Below are positions 8,568-19,596 of a stretch of 40,780 nucleotides of DNA, piece after piece; the stretch's first letter is position 1; each line of letters opens with the position of its first letter. The position numbers and the translations under genes are program-made. The stretch lies in NCBI GenBank assembly GCA_030041435.1, contig JASHNW010000051.1, positions 1 to 40,780 on the forward strand, in the 5' to 3' direction. The notes under the pieces are model-generated. The model was not told the origin of the DNA. It searched no databases and saw nothing but the letters and a program-made list of their open reading frames with translations. The stretch is from Acidobacteriaceae bacterium. GTDB lineage: Bacteria > Acidobacteriota > Terriglobia > Terriglobales > Acidobacteriaceae.

Positions 8568-10201
8568 GTGGCGACAGCCGCCGCGGGCAGGATGTCTTCG
8601 ACGTCGACCCACTGCGTAGGATAGTCGCCGGTGTAGCAGGCGACACAATAGCGGTTGCCTTCGCCGCCGTCGCAGGCGTTCTGTAACCCATCCAACGACA
8701 AATAGGCGAGCGAGTCGGCTTCGATGAACTGGCGGATCTCCTCGACCGTATTGTTGGCGGCGATCAGCTCGGATTTGCGCGGCGTATCGACGCCGTAATA
8801 GCAGGGCGAAATGGTGGGCGGGCAGCTGATGCGCAGGTGGACTTCGGTGGCGCCGGCCTGGCGCACCATGCGGACAATCTTGCGGCTGGTGGTGCCGCGG
8901 ATGATGGAGTCGTCAATGAGGATGATGCGGCGGCCCTCGAGCAGATTGCGCACCGGATTGAGCTTGAGCTTGACGCCGAAGTCGCGCACGCGCTGCTCGG
9001 GCTGGATGAAGGTGCGGCCGACGTAGTGGTTGCGGATGAGGCCGAAGCGGAAGGGCACGCCGCTCTGGGCCGCGTAGCCGATGGCCGCAGTCACGCCGGA
9101 GTCGGGGACGGGGACGACGAGGTCGGCGGGCACGTGCGATTCGCGGGCGAGCTGGCGGCCCATCTGCTCGCGGCTCTCCTGCACCCAGCGGTTGAAGATT
9201 TTGCTGTCGGGGCGGGCGAAGTAGACGTGCTCGAAGATGCAGCTGGTCTGGTTGGGCTGCGCGAACTGGCGGGAGGTGACGCCGTCCGCGGTGACCATGA
9301 CCAGCTCGCCGGGCAGCACGTCGCGCTCGTATTTGGCGCGCAGCAGATCGAAGGCGCAGGTTTCAGAGGCGAAGACCACGGTGTCCGGTCCGTCGGGATT
9401 CGGGATGCGGCCCATGGAGAGCGGACGGAAGCCGTGCGGATCGCGGGCGGCAAAGACGCGGTCGCGGGTCATCATCACGATGGAGAAAGCGCCTTCGACC
9501 TGGCCGAGCGAGTCGGCGATGGCGTCAACGAGCGTGGTCGAGTGGGAGTGCGCGATGAGCTGGACGATGATTTCCGAATCGGAGGTGGTCTGGAAGAACG
9601 CGCCCTGGCGCTCGAGGTGCACGCGCAGGTTGCCGAGATTGACCAGGTTGCCGTTGTGCGCGATGGCGATGAGGCCCTTGGTGGATTCGACGCGGATGGG
9701 CTGGGCGTTGAGCAGGGCCGAGTCGCCGGTGGTGGAGTAGCGCGTGTGGCCGATGGCCATGTCGCCCTTGAGCCGCGCCAGCACGTCGTCGGTGAAGATC
9801 TCCGAGACCAAGCCCATGCCCTTGATGTTGGAAAGGTGCGTGCCGTCGGCGGTCGCGATGCCGGCGGATTCCTGCCCGCGATGCTGCAGCGCGTAGAGGC
9901 CGAGGTAGACTTGGCGGGCAGCGTCGGGATGGCCGTGGACGGCGACTACGCCGCAGTGTTCGCGGAGCTTGGGGTCGTCTGTTGCGGAAAAATCCCGGGC
10001 CTGAAGGCCCTCGTTGTGGGGCGGCGTTTTCCCCGGGCTAAAGCCCGGGGCTTCTACCGTTGGCGTGCTGCGCACGACCCGCTCCGCGGCAGGGGCTGAA
10101 GCCCCGTCTTTTTTTGGCGCTGTATCGGCACGACTGAAGTCGTGCCCTGATACAAAAGCGGATTCGTGGCCGGGGATGCCCTCGATGAGAAGGTGGGTCA
10201 C
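8564..10201 (-). CDS. purF: Amidophosphoribosyltransferase with enlarged propeptide
   Basis: First committed step of de novo purine synthesis: PRPP plus glutamine to phosphoribosylamine. The mature enzyme begins at Cys83 ([33 protein letters not shown]), the N-terminal nucleophile exposed by propeptide removal. The PRPP-binding segment is [16 protein letters not shown]. The YCVACYTG pair and further cysteines indicate the Bacillus-type Fe-S form. The GTG start overlaps the purL stop by 4 bases. The leader is odd: 82 residues instead of the usual ~10, because residues ~17-70 are read from four palindromic repeats (9997-10154). No ATG, GTG or TTG lies between the repeats and Cys83, although a GTG inside them could shorten the leader. 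Whether this long propeptide is removed cannot be read from sequence. Confidence 0.95.
   Translation of the reverse strand: MTHLLIEGIPGHESAFVSGHDFSRADTAPKKDGASAPAAERVVRSTPTVEAPGFSPGKTPPHNEGLQARDFSATDDPKLREHCGVVAVHGHPDAARQVYLGLYALQHRGQESAGIATADGTHLSNIKGMGLVSEIFTDDVLARLKGDMAIGHTRYSTTGDSALLNAQPIRVESTKGLIAIAHNGNLVNLGNLRVHLERQGAFFQTTSDSEIIVQLIAHSHSTTLVDAIADSLGQVEGAFSIVMMTRDRVFAARDPHGFRPLSMGRIPNPDGPDTVVFASETCAFDLLRAKYERDVLPGELVMVTADGVTSRQFAQPNQTSCIFEHVYFARPDSKIFNRWVQESREQMGRQLARESHVPADLVVPVPDSGVTAAIGYAAQSGVPFRFGLIRNHYVGRTFIQPEQRVRDFGVKLKLNPVRNLLEGRRIILIDDSIIRGTTSRKIVRMVRQAGATEVHLRISCPPTISPCYYGVDTPRKSELIAANNTVEEIRQFIEADSLAYLSLDGLQNACDGGEGNRYCVACYTGDYPTQWVDVEDILPAAAVAT
9997..10154. repeat. Cluster of four palindromes inside the 5' end of purF
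   Basis: Four palindromes, each centred on GA or AA between CT and AG: GGGCCTGAAGGCCC (9997-10010), CCCCGGGCTAAAGCCCGGGG (10031-10050), GGGGCTGAAGCCCC (10092-10105) and GGCACGACTGAAGTCGTGCC (10127-10146). The last is enclosed by TGTATC (10121-10126) and GATACA (10149-10154). Shared architecture and the C-T-R-A-A-G centre mark them as one repeat family, like the small palindromes scattered between genes in acidobacterial genomes. Here they are read through in frame as part of PurF. A related palindrome occurs at 30907-30918. Confidence 0.85.
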
Positions 10202-12576
10202 GCGATCACCTCTGCGGCAAGCTGGGTTTCCAGCGCAGTGGAGAAAGCTGAATTCAGTTCGCCAATCGTTGAGGATATCTGCGTGCTCCCGTGGAGCAAA
10301 ACCTCAAGCGAATCACCGGCCGTAATCCCGATGTTTTTTAAACCGCCGAGCTTCGCATTTCTGGCGACTGCCTCCACTTCATTCATCGAGGATCGAGAAC
10401 AAGTCATCAGAATCGTGCAAGCCGACTCTTCGAATAGCGTTATCGCGTTTCCTCGACCGTGGCCGACACTACTCACGTCGATTCTCGCGCCTATGCCCAT
10501 CGGGAACGAAGCCCGTGCAAGGGCGACTGCGAGACCGCCCTCGCCCGCATCGAACGCAGTTGAAATCAATTCGCGATCAACAAGCGTTTTGAGGATTGAA
10601 TTGACGCGAGAGTCAAACTCCACGTCGATCCCAGGTGGGGTGCCCCAGATTTCGCCGAGAACGGCCTTGGCAAATTCAGAGCAACCGAAGACCCGCTCGC
10701 TCAGCCAATCGTCGCGTTCTTGATCGAAATCGACTGCATAGGGTCGCCACAACAAGATGACCTCGTCGCGCCGAACGAAATAATTCGGTACCGCTTTCGT
10801 TACATCCTCCAGAATCCCGACAACGCCAACCACCGGCGTCGGATAAATCCCCTCGCCCTTCGTTTCGTTATAGAGCGAGACATTCCCGCCGGTGATCGGC
10901 GTGCCCAGCGCGGTACACGCTTCCGCGATGCCGTCGATGGCGGCTGACAGCTGGGCCATGATCTCCGGCTTTTCGGGATTGCCGAAGTTCAGGCAATTCG
11001 TCGCGGCCACGGGTGTAGCTCCGGTGCAGGCGACTTTGCGGGCGGCTTCGGCGACGGCGTGCATGGCGCCCAGTTTCGGATCGAGAGAACACCAGCGTCC
11101 GTTGCCCGCCAGCGCCATGGCTAATCCGCGTTCGTGGCGGACGCCGTCAGCATCCACCGTGCCGGTGCCCTTGATGCGCATCACGCCCGCTTCCCCGCCC
11201 GGGCCCTGCACGGTGTTGGTCTGCACCATGGAGTCGTACTGCTCGAAGACCCAGCGCTTGGAGCAGATGTTCGCCGAGGCGAGCAGCTTTTTCAGGTCGG
11301 CGGTGTAGTCGCGCGGCTTTTTCAGTTCCTCGAGAATATGCGGCGGCGGATCGAGCGGGACAGTGATCTGATCCGGCCTGGACCACGTGCCGACGGGGCG
11401 GTGGTAGACGGGCGCTTCATCGGTGAGCGACTCGTTCGGGATATCGGCGACCAACTCGCCGTGGTGGAGGATGCGCAGGCGCGGCTCTGCAATGACTGTG
11501 CCGACGATGACGCCCTCCAGCCCCCACTTCTCGAAAACGCTGAGGACTTCCTGCTCGCGGCCTTTTTCTGCCACCAGCAGCATGCGCTCCTGCGACTCGC
11601 TCAGCATCATCTCGTAGGCCGTCATGTGGGTTTCGCGCTGGGGGATGTGGTCGAGATCCATCTCGATGCCCACGCCGCCGCGCGCGCCCATCTCGCAGCT
11701 GGAGCTGGTGAGGCCCGCCGCGCCCATGTCCTGAATGCCGACCACGGCGCCGGTCTTCATGGCTTCGAGGCAGGCTTCGAGGAGAAGCTTCTCCATGAAC
11801 GGGTCGCCCACCTGGACGTTGGGGCGCTTCTGCTCGGAGCCCTCTTTGAACTCCTCGCTTGCCATGGTGGCGCCGTGGATGCCGTCGCGGCCAGTGCGCG
11901 CGCCGACGTAGATCACGGGGTTGCCGATGCCGGTGGCCTTCGCGTAGAAGATTTCGTCGCGCCGGACGAGGCCCAGCGCGAAGGCGTTCACCAGCGGGTT
12001 GCCGGAGTAGCACGGCTCGAATTTGGTCTCGCCGCCAAGATTGGGCACGCCGAAGCAGTTGCCGTAGCCGGCGATACCGTGAACCACGCCTTCGACGATG
12101 GAGTGGTTTTTGCGGACCACGTCTTCGGAGGTCTCGGCGTCAGCCTCGAGCGGTCCGAAGCGGAGCGAGTCCATCACGGCCAGCGGCCGCGCGCCCATGG
12201 TGAAGATGTCGCGCAGGATGCCGCCGACGCCAGTGGCCGCGCCCTGGTAGGGCTCGATGTAGGAGGGGTGGTTGTGCGACTCGATCTTGAAGGCGCAGGC
12301 CCAGCCATCGCCCACGTCGATGATGCCGGCGTTTTCGCCGGGCCCCTGGACGACCAGCTTGCTGCGGGTGGGCAGGCGGCGGAGATGGACTTTGGAGGAC
12401 TTGTAGGAGCAGTGTTCGCTCCACATGACGCTGTAAATGCCGAGTTCGGTGAGCGACGGCGTGCGGTCGAGGGCTTTTTCGATGCGCGCGTACTCATCGG
12501 GTGTGAGGTTGTGCTGTGCCAGAAGCTCCGGCGTAATGGCGGCCGGCGGGGGCGACCCTGCGGTGGGAGTTTTCAT
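10198..12576 (-). CDS. purL: Phosphoribosylformylglycinamidine synthase, large subunit (PurL, short form)
   Basis: 792 residues from ATG 12576, the length of the short PurL that works with separate PurS and PurQ (neither is in the window). It converts FGAR to FGAM with ATP and ammonia. Landmarks: the N-terminal [38 protein letters not shown], the [16 protein letters not shown] loop, [17 protein letters not shown], and in the second half [11 protein letters not shown] and [10 protein letters not shown]. No good ribosome site is visible at the start; an in-frame start further upstream would add 16 poorly conserved residues. It overlaps purF by 4 bases, so the two purine enzymes are coupled. Confidence 0.96.
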   Translation of the reverse strand: MKTPTAGSPPPAAITPELLAQHNLTPDEYARIEKALDRTPSLTELGIYSVMWSEHCSYKSSKVHLRRLPTRSKLVVQGPGENAGIIDVGDGWACAFKIESHNHPSYIEPYQGAATGVGGILRDIFTMGARPLAVMDSLRFGPLEADAETSEDVVRKNHSIVEGVVHGIAGYGNCFGVPNLGGETKFEPCYSGNPLVNAFALGLVRRDEIFYAKATGIGNPVIYVGARTGRDGIHGATMASEEFKEGSEQKRPNVQVGDPFMEKLLLEACLEAMKTGAVVGIQDMGAAGLTSSSCEMGARGGVGIEMDLDHIPQRETHMTAYEMMLSESQERMLLVAEKGREQEVLSVFEKWGLEGVIVGTVIAEPRLRILHHGELVADIPNESLTDEAPVYHRPVGTWSRPDQITVPLDPPPHILEELKKPRDYTADLKKLLASANICSKRWVFEQYDSMVQTNTVQGPGGEAGVMRIKGTGTVDADGVRHERGLAMALAGNGRWCSLDPKLGAMHAVAEAARKVACTGATPVAATNCLNFGNPEKPEIMAQLSAAIDGIAEACTALGTPITGGNVSLYNETKGEGIYPTPVVGVVGILEDVTKAVPNYFVRRDEVILLWRPYAVDFDQERDDWLSERVFGCSEFAKAVLGEIWGTPPGIDVEFDSRVNSILKTLVDRELISTAFDAGEGGLAVALARASFPMGIGARIDVSSVGHGRGNAITLFEESACTILMTCSRSSMNEVEAVARNAKLGGLKNIGITAGDSLEVLLHGSTQISSTIGELNSAFSTALETQLAAEVIA

Positions 12577-12642
12577 GGCCGGTTCATCTTTATTGTCGCA
12601 TGGGGGACTGGCCGGGACTGGCAATTGCGCTTCGCGCGATCA

Positions 12643-12659
12643 GCCGTCCAGGCGGACGC
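12643..12659. repeat. Dispersed 17-bp repeat, copy 1
   Basis: GCCGTCCAGGCGGACGC lies between kdsA and purL. The exact reverse complement lies at 24664-24680 between guaA and the M14 peptidase gene. The core GTCC-AGGC-GGAC is itself near-palindromic. Both copies lie in short intergenic spaces on operon-like minus-strand tracts. Confidence 0.6.
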
Positions 12660-12684
12660 CGCTGCGCGGCAAGAGACACCCGGG

Positions 12685-13512
12685 CTAAACAGGGGCGGCG
12701 ATGTTTGCCGCGTTGTGAATCGCAAGCAGGGTATCGAGGAGCGGCTTGAGATTTTTCAGGTCGAGGGCGTTGGCGCCGTCGGACTTGGCCTCGGCGGGGT
12801 TGTCGTGGACCTCCAGAAAGAGGCCATCGACCCCGGCGGCGACCGCGGCGCGGGCCAGCAACGGGATGAATTCGGGCTGGCCGCCCGAGACGCCGTTGGC
12901 GCCGGAAGGAATCTGGACCGAGTGGGTGCCGTCGAAGACCACGGGGGCGAAGGCGCGCATGATGGCGAGCGAGCGCATGTCCACGACGAGATTGTTGTAG
13001 CCGAAGCTGGCGCCGCGCTCGGTGAGGAACGTGCGCGTGTTGCCGGTCGACCCCACCTTTTCGACGGCGTGGCGCATGTCCCAGGGGGCGACGAACTGAC
13101 CCTTTTTCACGTTGATAGCGCGGCCGGTGCGGCCGGCGGCAACGAGCAGGTCGGTCTGGCGGCAGAGGAAGGCGGGGATCTGCAGCACGTCGGCGCCCTC
13201 GGCAGCGATTTCGCAATGGCCGGGCTCATGGACGTCGGTCAGGATGGGCAGGCCGGTGGACTCAGCCAGGCGGCGCAGGATGGCCGTGCCTTCGACCAGG
13301 CCGGGGCCGCGAAAGCTCGAGACCGAGGTGCGGTTGGCCTTGTCGTAGGAAGCTTTGAAGATGCAGGGCACGCCCAGATCGCTGGTGATGCGCTGGATGG
13401 CATCGGCCATGGTGCGGACGTGGGCCTCGCTCTCGATAACGCAGGGCCCGGCAATAAGGAAGAGCTGGCCTCCGCCAACGCGGACGGGGCCGATTTCGAA
13501 TTCGCGGCTCAC
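12685..13512 (-). CDS. kdsA: 3-deoxy-8-phosphooctulonate (KDO-8-P) synthase
   Basis: Cytoplasmic enzyme joining PEP and arabinose-5-phosphate to KDO-8-phosphate for the LPS core. From GTG 13512 it is 275 residues, the family length. A longer frame to 13653 adds a Pro/Arg-rich leader with no family similarity. The IAGPC segment puts Cys24 at the metal position, which marks the metal-dependent class (the E. coli type has Asn). KASYDKANRTS, DVHEP and HSVQIPSG are the usual active-site blocks. TATACG (plus 13521-13526) lies 8 bases before the GTG, and there is no clear ribosome site, so the leader is probably very short. In many genomes kdsA directly follows pyrG; here 1.77 kb of opposite-strand sequence separates them. 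Confidence 0.95.
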   Translation of the reverse strand: MSREFEIGPVRVGGGQLFLIAGPCVIESEAHVRTMADAIQRITSDLGVPCIFKASYDKANRTSVSSFRGPGLVEGTAILRRLAESTGLPILTDVHEPGHCEIAAEGADVLQIPAFLCRQTDLLVAAGRTGRAINVKKGQFVAPWDMRHAVEKVGSTGNTRTFLTERGASFGYNNLVVDMRSLAIMRAFAPVVFDGTHSVQIPSGANGVSGGQPEFIPLLARAAVAAGVDGLFLEVHDNPAEAKSDGANALDLKNLKPLLDTLLAIHNAANIAAPV

Positions 13513-13700
13513 GTTTCCAGCGTATAGCGGATAGCGTGTCGTGTGTAGCGGCAGGGCGACGGCGACGGCTTCGCCGTGGACTTCGAGGAAGATGCGTTCG
13601 CCGGTGAGGAAAGGAGGTGGGCTTCGCGATCGCGCATTGGTGACCGCGGTCACGGACGTTTTGCCCGGTTTGCGGTGAGCATTGGGGCGGGGGTGACTCC

Positions 13701-14105
13701 GTGGAAGTGACAGTGGAACATCTGGGTGCGGTGCAGTTTGAGATCAAAGCGCGGCAACACACCATTGCCAGCGATCAGCCGCCGGAAAACGGCGGCTTCG
13801 ACGAGGGTATGACTCCGCCGGAACTGCTGCTGGCGTCGCTGGGCTCTTGCGCGGCCTACTACGCGGCCGACTATTTGAAGCGGCACGGACTGGCGACCGA
13901 GGGCACCCGGGTGCGCGTCCATGCCGAGAAAGTGAAGAACCCGGCGCGGGTGGACAACATCCGCATCGACGTGGATCTGCCGCTGGACTGCGAGGAGCGG
14001 GATCGGGAAGGCGTAGACCGCGCCGTGCACAACTGCCTCATCCACAACACGCTGCGGCACCCGCCGAAGATCGAGATTGGGATTCACGCGCCGGCGCCGG
14101 CGTAG
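13701..14105 (+). CDS. OsmC/YhfA-family protein
   Basis: 134 residues from a GTG start. The family is recognised from the early beta strands, GMTPPELLLASLGSCAAYYAADYLKRHGL with Cys50, and the later HNCLIHNTL with Cys112. The two cysteines are the thiol pair used by OsmC/Ohr proteins to reduce hydroperoxides. The wording is closer to the YhfA-like OsmC subgroup than to Ohr, so a peroxidase role is plausible but not proven. It is a plus-strand gene placed between the minus-strand genes pyrG and kdsA, with an AbrB/PIN cassette just downstream. Confidence 0.88.
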   Translation: MEVTVEHLGAVQFEIKARQHTIASDQPPENGGFDEGMTPPELLLASLGSCAAYYAADYLKRHGLATEGTRVRVHAEKVKNPARVDNIRIDVDLPLDCEERDREGVDRAVHNCLIHNTLRHPPKIEIGIHAPAPA

Positions 14106-14140
14106 AAGCGACTGATGCCACATAGCTGCGCGGCTGCGAA

Positions 14141-14167
14141 TGCCATTAAAAATGGTAAAATGCCATC
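14141..14167 (+). promoter_or_regulatory. Promoter/operator of the AbrB-PIN cassette
   Basis: Three half-sites of alternating orientation stand at exact 10-bp steps: TGCCATT (14141), AATGGTA (14151) and TGCCATC (14161). The -10 box TAAAAT (14156-14161) is embedded among them and ends 6 bases before the ATG. Transcription would then begin at or next to the start codon. The regular one-turn spacing suggests cooperative binding of antitoxin dimers on one face of the helix (inference). Confidence 0.68.
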
Positions 14168-14473
14168 ATGCGTACCACAATCACGATTGATAAGGCGGGC
14201 CGAATTGTCGTTCCCAGGAAGATACGGGACGAATTGCACCTGGTGGCCGGAACGGCTCTCCGGATCGAGCGCTCGGGTGACCGGCTGACCCTCACACCGG
14301 CGTCGCGCGAGGCCGAGCTAAGAATTGTGAACGGCACGCCGTTGATCGTTGCGGCGAACTCCGCCGACAATCCCGTTCTTACGACCGAGATGGTGAACGA
14401 AATCATCGCTCAGGGACGGCTGGAGCGTGGGCTTCGCATCCTCGGCGTGGATCGGGACCGGGAAACCGAGTGA
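14168..14473 (+). CDS. AbrB/SpoVT-fold antitoxin
   Basis: 101 residues. MRTTITIDKAGRIVVPRKIRDELHLVAGTALRIERSGDRLTLTP is a swapped-hairpin AbrB domain (residues 1-45), the DNA-binding part of many VapB antitoxins. The C-terminal half (LTTEMVNEIIAQGRLERGLRILG) would bind the toxin. No ribosome site precedes the ATG; the three half-sites and -10 box directly upstream point to a leaderless, self-repressed message. The stop overlaps the toxin start as GTGA. Confidence 0.9.
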   Translation: MRTTITIDKAGRIVVPRKIRDELHLVAGTALRIERSGDRLTLTPASREAELRIVNGTPLIVAANSADNPVLTTEMVNEIIAQGRLERGLRILGVDRDRETE

Positions 14474-14892
14474 TCTTTCTCGATACATCGGTGTTGGTCG
14501 CCGTTGCTCATGTGAGCCACGACCGTCATACGGCCAGCCTGGAACTTTGGAATCGATGTACGCGGAAGGACAGTGCGATCAGCGCCCATACGCTGGCGGA
14601 GCTCTACAGCGGCATGACCGGGATGCCTCCTGCGCTGCGCCTGCGCCCGCGGGATGCGATGCTCGCCGTTGAGACGTTTCTCCAGCGGTTGACGCCGATT
14701 GCTCTGACCTCCGACGAGTATTCAGGCGCGCTCACGCGCGTGGCCCAGCTCAGGCTGACCGGCGGAATTATTTACGACGCACTGCTGCTCGAGTGCGCAC
14801 GGAAGTGCGGCGCCAGTCAGATCTACACCCTGAACCCGCGCCATTTTCGCACCGCTGCTCCCGATCTTGCCGAGCGCATCGTAGCGCCCTGA
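14470..14892 (+). CDS. PIN-domain ribonuclease toxin, VapC-like
   Basis: 140 residues from GTG 14470. Asp5 in MIFLDTSVLVAVAHVSH, Glu in HTLAELYSGM and Asp in GIIYDALLLECA are the PIN metal ligands. The last conserved position reads YTLNPRHF, with Asn where many PIN proteins have Asp; this T-x-N-x-x-H-F form is common in one VapC branch and need not mean loss of activity. It is partnered with the AbrB-type antitoxin by a 4-base overlap. A MITE-like element begins 43 bases after its stop. Confidence 0.92.
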   Translation: MIFLDTSVLVAVAHVSHDRHTASLELWNRCTRKDSAISAHTLAELYSGMTGMPPALRLRPRDAMLAVETFLQRLTPIALTSDEYSGALTRVAQLRLTGGIIYDALLLECARKCGASQIYTLNPRHFRTAAPDLAERIVAP

Positions 14893-14934
14893 GGTTCAGG
14901 GTTGAAGGGCCCCGCGACGCTTCCGGAATCCTTA

Positions 14935-15280
14935 GAGGCTGTTATTAACTTTCCCACGACCGGCGCTGGGAGCCCATTTTTCTCACTTCGAGGAGTGAGG
15001 AGCGACAGATACCGGGTGTATCTTAGCGACGAGCGACGACGAAATGGGGAAAATGGGCCCCAGCCCTGCAGGCTTCCACCCCAGCGCGGGACGCGCCGGG
15101 GACCCCGGGGTTGCCGGGCAAATCGGGCCATACTTCATTCTCGCCCTCGACGGTGGACCCGCCACAGCCTTCGGGCTCGGCTTCGTCTCCACCCCACGAA
15201 CCAGGACCCGTTCGTGGGGGCCCCGGTTCTGGCCCGATTTTCCCTCGCAACGCCGGCCGCGCGAAAGTTAATAACAGCCT

Positions 15281-15281
<1 letters not shown>
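14935..15281. mobile_element. MITE-like inverted-repeat element, copy 2 (347 bp, inverted)
   Basis: It has the same perfect 19-bp terminal inverted repeats as copy 1 (14935-14953 and 15263-15281), with the body in the opposite orientation. The flanks are TA on both sides, compatible with a TA target duplication. The central hairpin is kept (CCCCACGAAC paired with GTTCGTGGGG). Relative to copy 1 it carries an extra block of ~38 bases in the middle and lacks one of ~40 bases near the other end. Both blocks contain CCGGGGACCCC and a CCCCAG motif, as if one module sits in different places. Base 15281 also forms part of the pyrG stop codon. Confidence 0.8.
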
Positions 15282-17229
<1,948 letters not shown>

Positions 17230-18291
17230 CTACTCCGGCTTGTAGGCGCCGGTGCCCCAGTGGAAGGTCACCGCGGGGGTGCAGGTGGGGTCGGGGACGG
17301 GCGGGTTCTTCGAGTCTTCGAGCGAGGGGTAGTGGGTGACGCCGGCGAAGCGGACGGTGGTGTCGCCGGTTGCCTGGTCCTTGATGCCGGGCAGATCGGC
17401 GAGGACGAAGCGGCCCTCTGCAGTCGTGCGCGGGTGGAGGGTGCGGCTCTGTGCGCCGGAGATGGATTCCAGCTTGAGCGAGGTGCTGGGCGGGAAGCCT
17501 GTGCCTTCGACCAGCACCATGGTGGCGTCTTTGACGCCGAGGATGATCTGCAGGCGGCAGCTCTCGCTCTGATTGGCGATGGGGAAGGGCACGGTGGTGA
17601 CAGCGGCGCCGCGATGGCGGTCGTCATCGAGCAGGGCCACGCGGACGGGCTCGCCGGGCGCGGCGGTGGCGTGGATTTCGACGGGCTGGTTGGGCTGCAT
17701 GACCGTGTTGCAGGCGGGACCCTTCGGCGTGGCGGGAGCGCCTTCCGGCGTGGGCGCGGAGGGCGCGTTGGCCGGCGGAGGCGGAGGACACATGGCAACA
17801 CCGTTGGGATCGAGGATGAGGCCGCTCATCAGAGCGTGGGATTCGGCGTTCAGCGGCCATCGAATCAGGGTGAGATGGTCGCCCGGGGTGAATCCGGCGC
17901 CGGTGACATGGTAGGCGATGTCGGTGGCGCCCTCGGCGTTTTTGGTGCGGCTGGCTTCAACCAGAGCAACGGAGAGGCCAGGGGTAGACATGGGAGGACC
18001 CCACTGCGCCTGAATCGAGGCGAGGCGGAGGGCCATCTGGATGGCCTGCTGCTGACGCTCCTGCTCCTGCTCGGCCGGGGTGAGGGTGTGGGAGTCCGGC
18101 GGGAGGTTCTGCAGCTGGAGCGGCGGCGTGGGCGAGGGCTGGGACTGCGCGGGCGCGGCGGGCTGCGATTGCTGCGAAGGCGGGCCGGCCTGCTGGGCGC
18201 CGGGGGTCTGCGCGGCGGCGCTGAGGCACAGGGAAACAGGACACACGAGGACAGCAAGACTGCAAAGGGCTGGCAGGAATCTCGGAACCAT
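17230..18291 (-). CDS. Secreted protein of unknown function, Pro/Gln-rich N-terminus
   Basis: 353 residues. A signal peptide of about 28 residues (hydrophobic run ending CLSAAAQ) is followed by a Pro/Gln/Ala-rich, probably disordered segment to about residue 65. An acidic Gln-rich helix (PAEQEQERQQQAIQMALRLASIQAQW) comes next. The rest looks like two beta-sandwich parts with phrases such as VTGAGFTPGDHLTLIRWPLN and VLVEGTGFPPSTSLKLES, which resemble repeated Ig-like or IPT-like units. Four cysteines in the mature part may form disulfides. I do not recognise the family. It points away from the next secreted-protein gene at 18423, with 131 bases between them. Confidence 0.7.
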   Translation of the reverse strand: MVPRFLPALCSLAVLVCPVSLCLSAAAQTPGAQQAGPPSQQSQPAAPAQSQPSPTPPLQLQNLPPDSHTLTPAEQEQERQQQAIQMALRLASIQAQWGPPMSTPGLSVALVEASRTKNAEGATDIAYHVTGAGFTPGDHLTLIRWPLNAESHALMSGLILDPNGVAMCPPPPPANAPSAPTPEGAPATPKGPACNTVMQPNQPVEIHATAAPGEPVRVALLDDDRHRGAAVTTVPFPIANQSESCRLQIILGVKDATMVLVEGTGFPPSTSLKLESISGAQSRTLHPRTTAEGRFVLADLPGIKDQATGDTTVRFAGVTHYPSLEDSKNPPVPDPTCTPAVTFHWGTGAYKPE

Positions 18292-18422
18292 ACGTCTGAG
18301 GATAGTCCAAAAGAACGAGTGCCGGGGAGTTCGGGGCGGCTCGGTCGCGGGGCGCGCGCGGGGTGGGTGACGGATGGGTGCGTGGCCGTATCTAATGGGT
18401 GGTTGAACGAGCGAGGGGAGCG

Positions 18423-19502
18423 ATGAGAGGCGCAGGGGTCATGACGATGGCGCTGGTGCTGGGGCTGGCTGCGGGGCTGGCGACCGTAATTGCGCCGACG
18501 GCCGCTGCGCAGATCGCGGCGAACGGAAAGCGGCTGATCCTGAAAGACGGCACGTACCAGATCGTGGCGAAGTACGAGATCCACGGCGACCGGGTGCGCT
18601 ACCTGAGTGCAGAGCGCGACGACTGGGAGGAGATTCCCTACGCGCTGATCGACTGGCCGGCGACCGATAAGTGGAACAAGGAACATGGGCCAGGCGCGGC
18701 GGCAACGGGCGCGGAACAACCGCCGGCGGGGAACGGGCAGCCCGAGGCGAACGGGCAAGGTGGGGCGAATGCAGGAGACGCTGGTCTGAGCGAGGCGGCG
18801 AAGATCGATGCCGAAGCTGCGGCGGTGCGCGCGGACCTGCGGGCGCGGACGCCGCTGGTGGCGCCGGGCTTGAACCTGCCGGACGAGAGCGGGATCTTCG
18901 TGCTGGACAACTTTCAGGGGATACCGGAACTGATCCGGCTGGGGCAGACGGTGGGGATGGTGAGCGGCGGCACGAGCCACAACGTGCTGCGGGCGGCGAT
19001 CGATTCGTTTCATGGGTCGCAGGAGCCGGTGCGGATCAACGGACAGGCGGCCGGGGTGCGGCTGCATGTGGACGATCCGGCGCTCTACGTGAGCCTGAAT
19101 TCGCAGAACGACGAGGAAGTGGAGCCCGAGTCGGCGCTGGTGGTGAACACGCACGGCGCGAGCTCGGTGCCGGAAAAGAACGACTACAGTTCGCCGGACA
19201 GCCGGTACGCGATCGTGCGGGTGGATGTGCGTCCGGGCGAGCGGGTGATTGGGGCGGTGCGCATCACGCGCGCCGGCGACACGCGGCAAAGCGAGGACAT
19301 TATTCCGACGACGGCGACGATTCTGCCGGGGCGGCACTGGATGAAGCTGACGCCGAAGGAGCCTCTGACCATCGGCGAATACGCGCTGATGGAGATTCTG
19401 GGGCCCGGCCAGGTGAATCTGGATGTGTGGGATTTCGGAGTGTCGCCGAATGCGCCGGAGAATCGGCATCCGCTGACTCCCGTCAAGGACGGGCAGAACT
19501 AA
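18423..19502 (+). CDS. Secreted protein of unknown function
   Basis: 359 residues from ATG 18423, chosen because GAGGGGAG (18411-18418) is well placed. A signal peptide covers about residues 1-28 (ALVLGLAAGLATVIAPTAAAQ). The next segment, KRLILKDGTYQIVAKYEIHGDRVRYLSAERDDWEEIPYALIDWPAT, resembles the start of many secreted acidobacterial unknowns that open with a short beta-rich module. A Gly/Ala/Asn-rich linker follows, then a C-terminal beta-rich part (DVRPGERVIGAVRIT, GQVNLDVWDFGV). No catalytic motif is evident. The heptamer-bounded element begins 5 bases after the stop. Confidence 0.75.
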   Translation: MRGAGVMTMALVLGLAAGLATVIAPTAAAQIAANGKRLILKDGTYQIVAKYEIHGDRVRYLSAERDDWEEIPYALIDWPATDKWNKEHGPGAAATGAEQPPAGNGQPEANGQGGANAGDAGLSEAAKIDAEAAAVRADLRARTPLVAPGLNLPDESGIFVLDNFQGIPELIRLGQTVGMVSGGTSHNVLRAAIDSFHGSQEPVRINGQAAGVRLHVDDPALYVSLNSQNDEEVEPESALVVNTHGASSVPEKNDYSSPDSRYAIVRVDVRPGERVIGAVRITRAGDTRQSEDIIPTTATILPGRHWMKLTPKEPLTIGEYALMEILGPGQVNLDVWDFGVSPNAPENRHPLTPVKDGQN

Positions 19503-19506
19503 ATGA

Positions 19507-19534
19507 GGGGATAGGGTATAGGGGATAGGGTATA
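19507..19534. repeat. Left heptamer array
   Basis: Four perfect-register 7-mers, alternating GGGGATA and GGGTATA, two of each. They begin 4 bases after the stop of the upstream gene. They face the right array in inverted orientation and lie 62 bases before the four-helix-bundle start. Confidence 0.85.
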
Positions 19535-19596
19535 GAAATTAGTCCCGTTACCAAAGGCAGGGTGCGCGTTGTCCGACAGGCGTGTAGAACAACGGT

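Noticed and set aside
11134-13527. A 797-residue plus-strand open frame across purL and kdsA
   Set aside because: It is the antisense of two well-recognised minus-strand enzymes, rich in Ala, Gly, Asp, Val and His as expected from GC-rich complement, with no domain.
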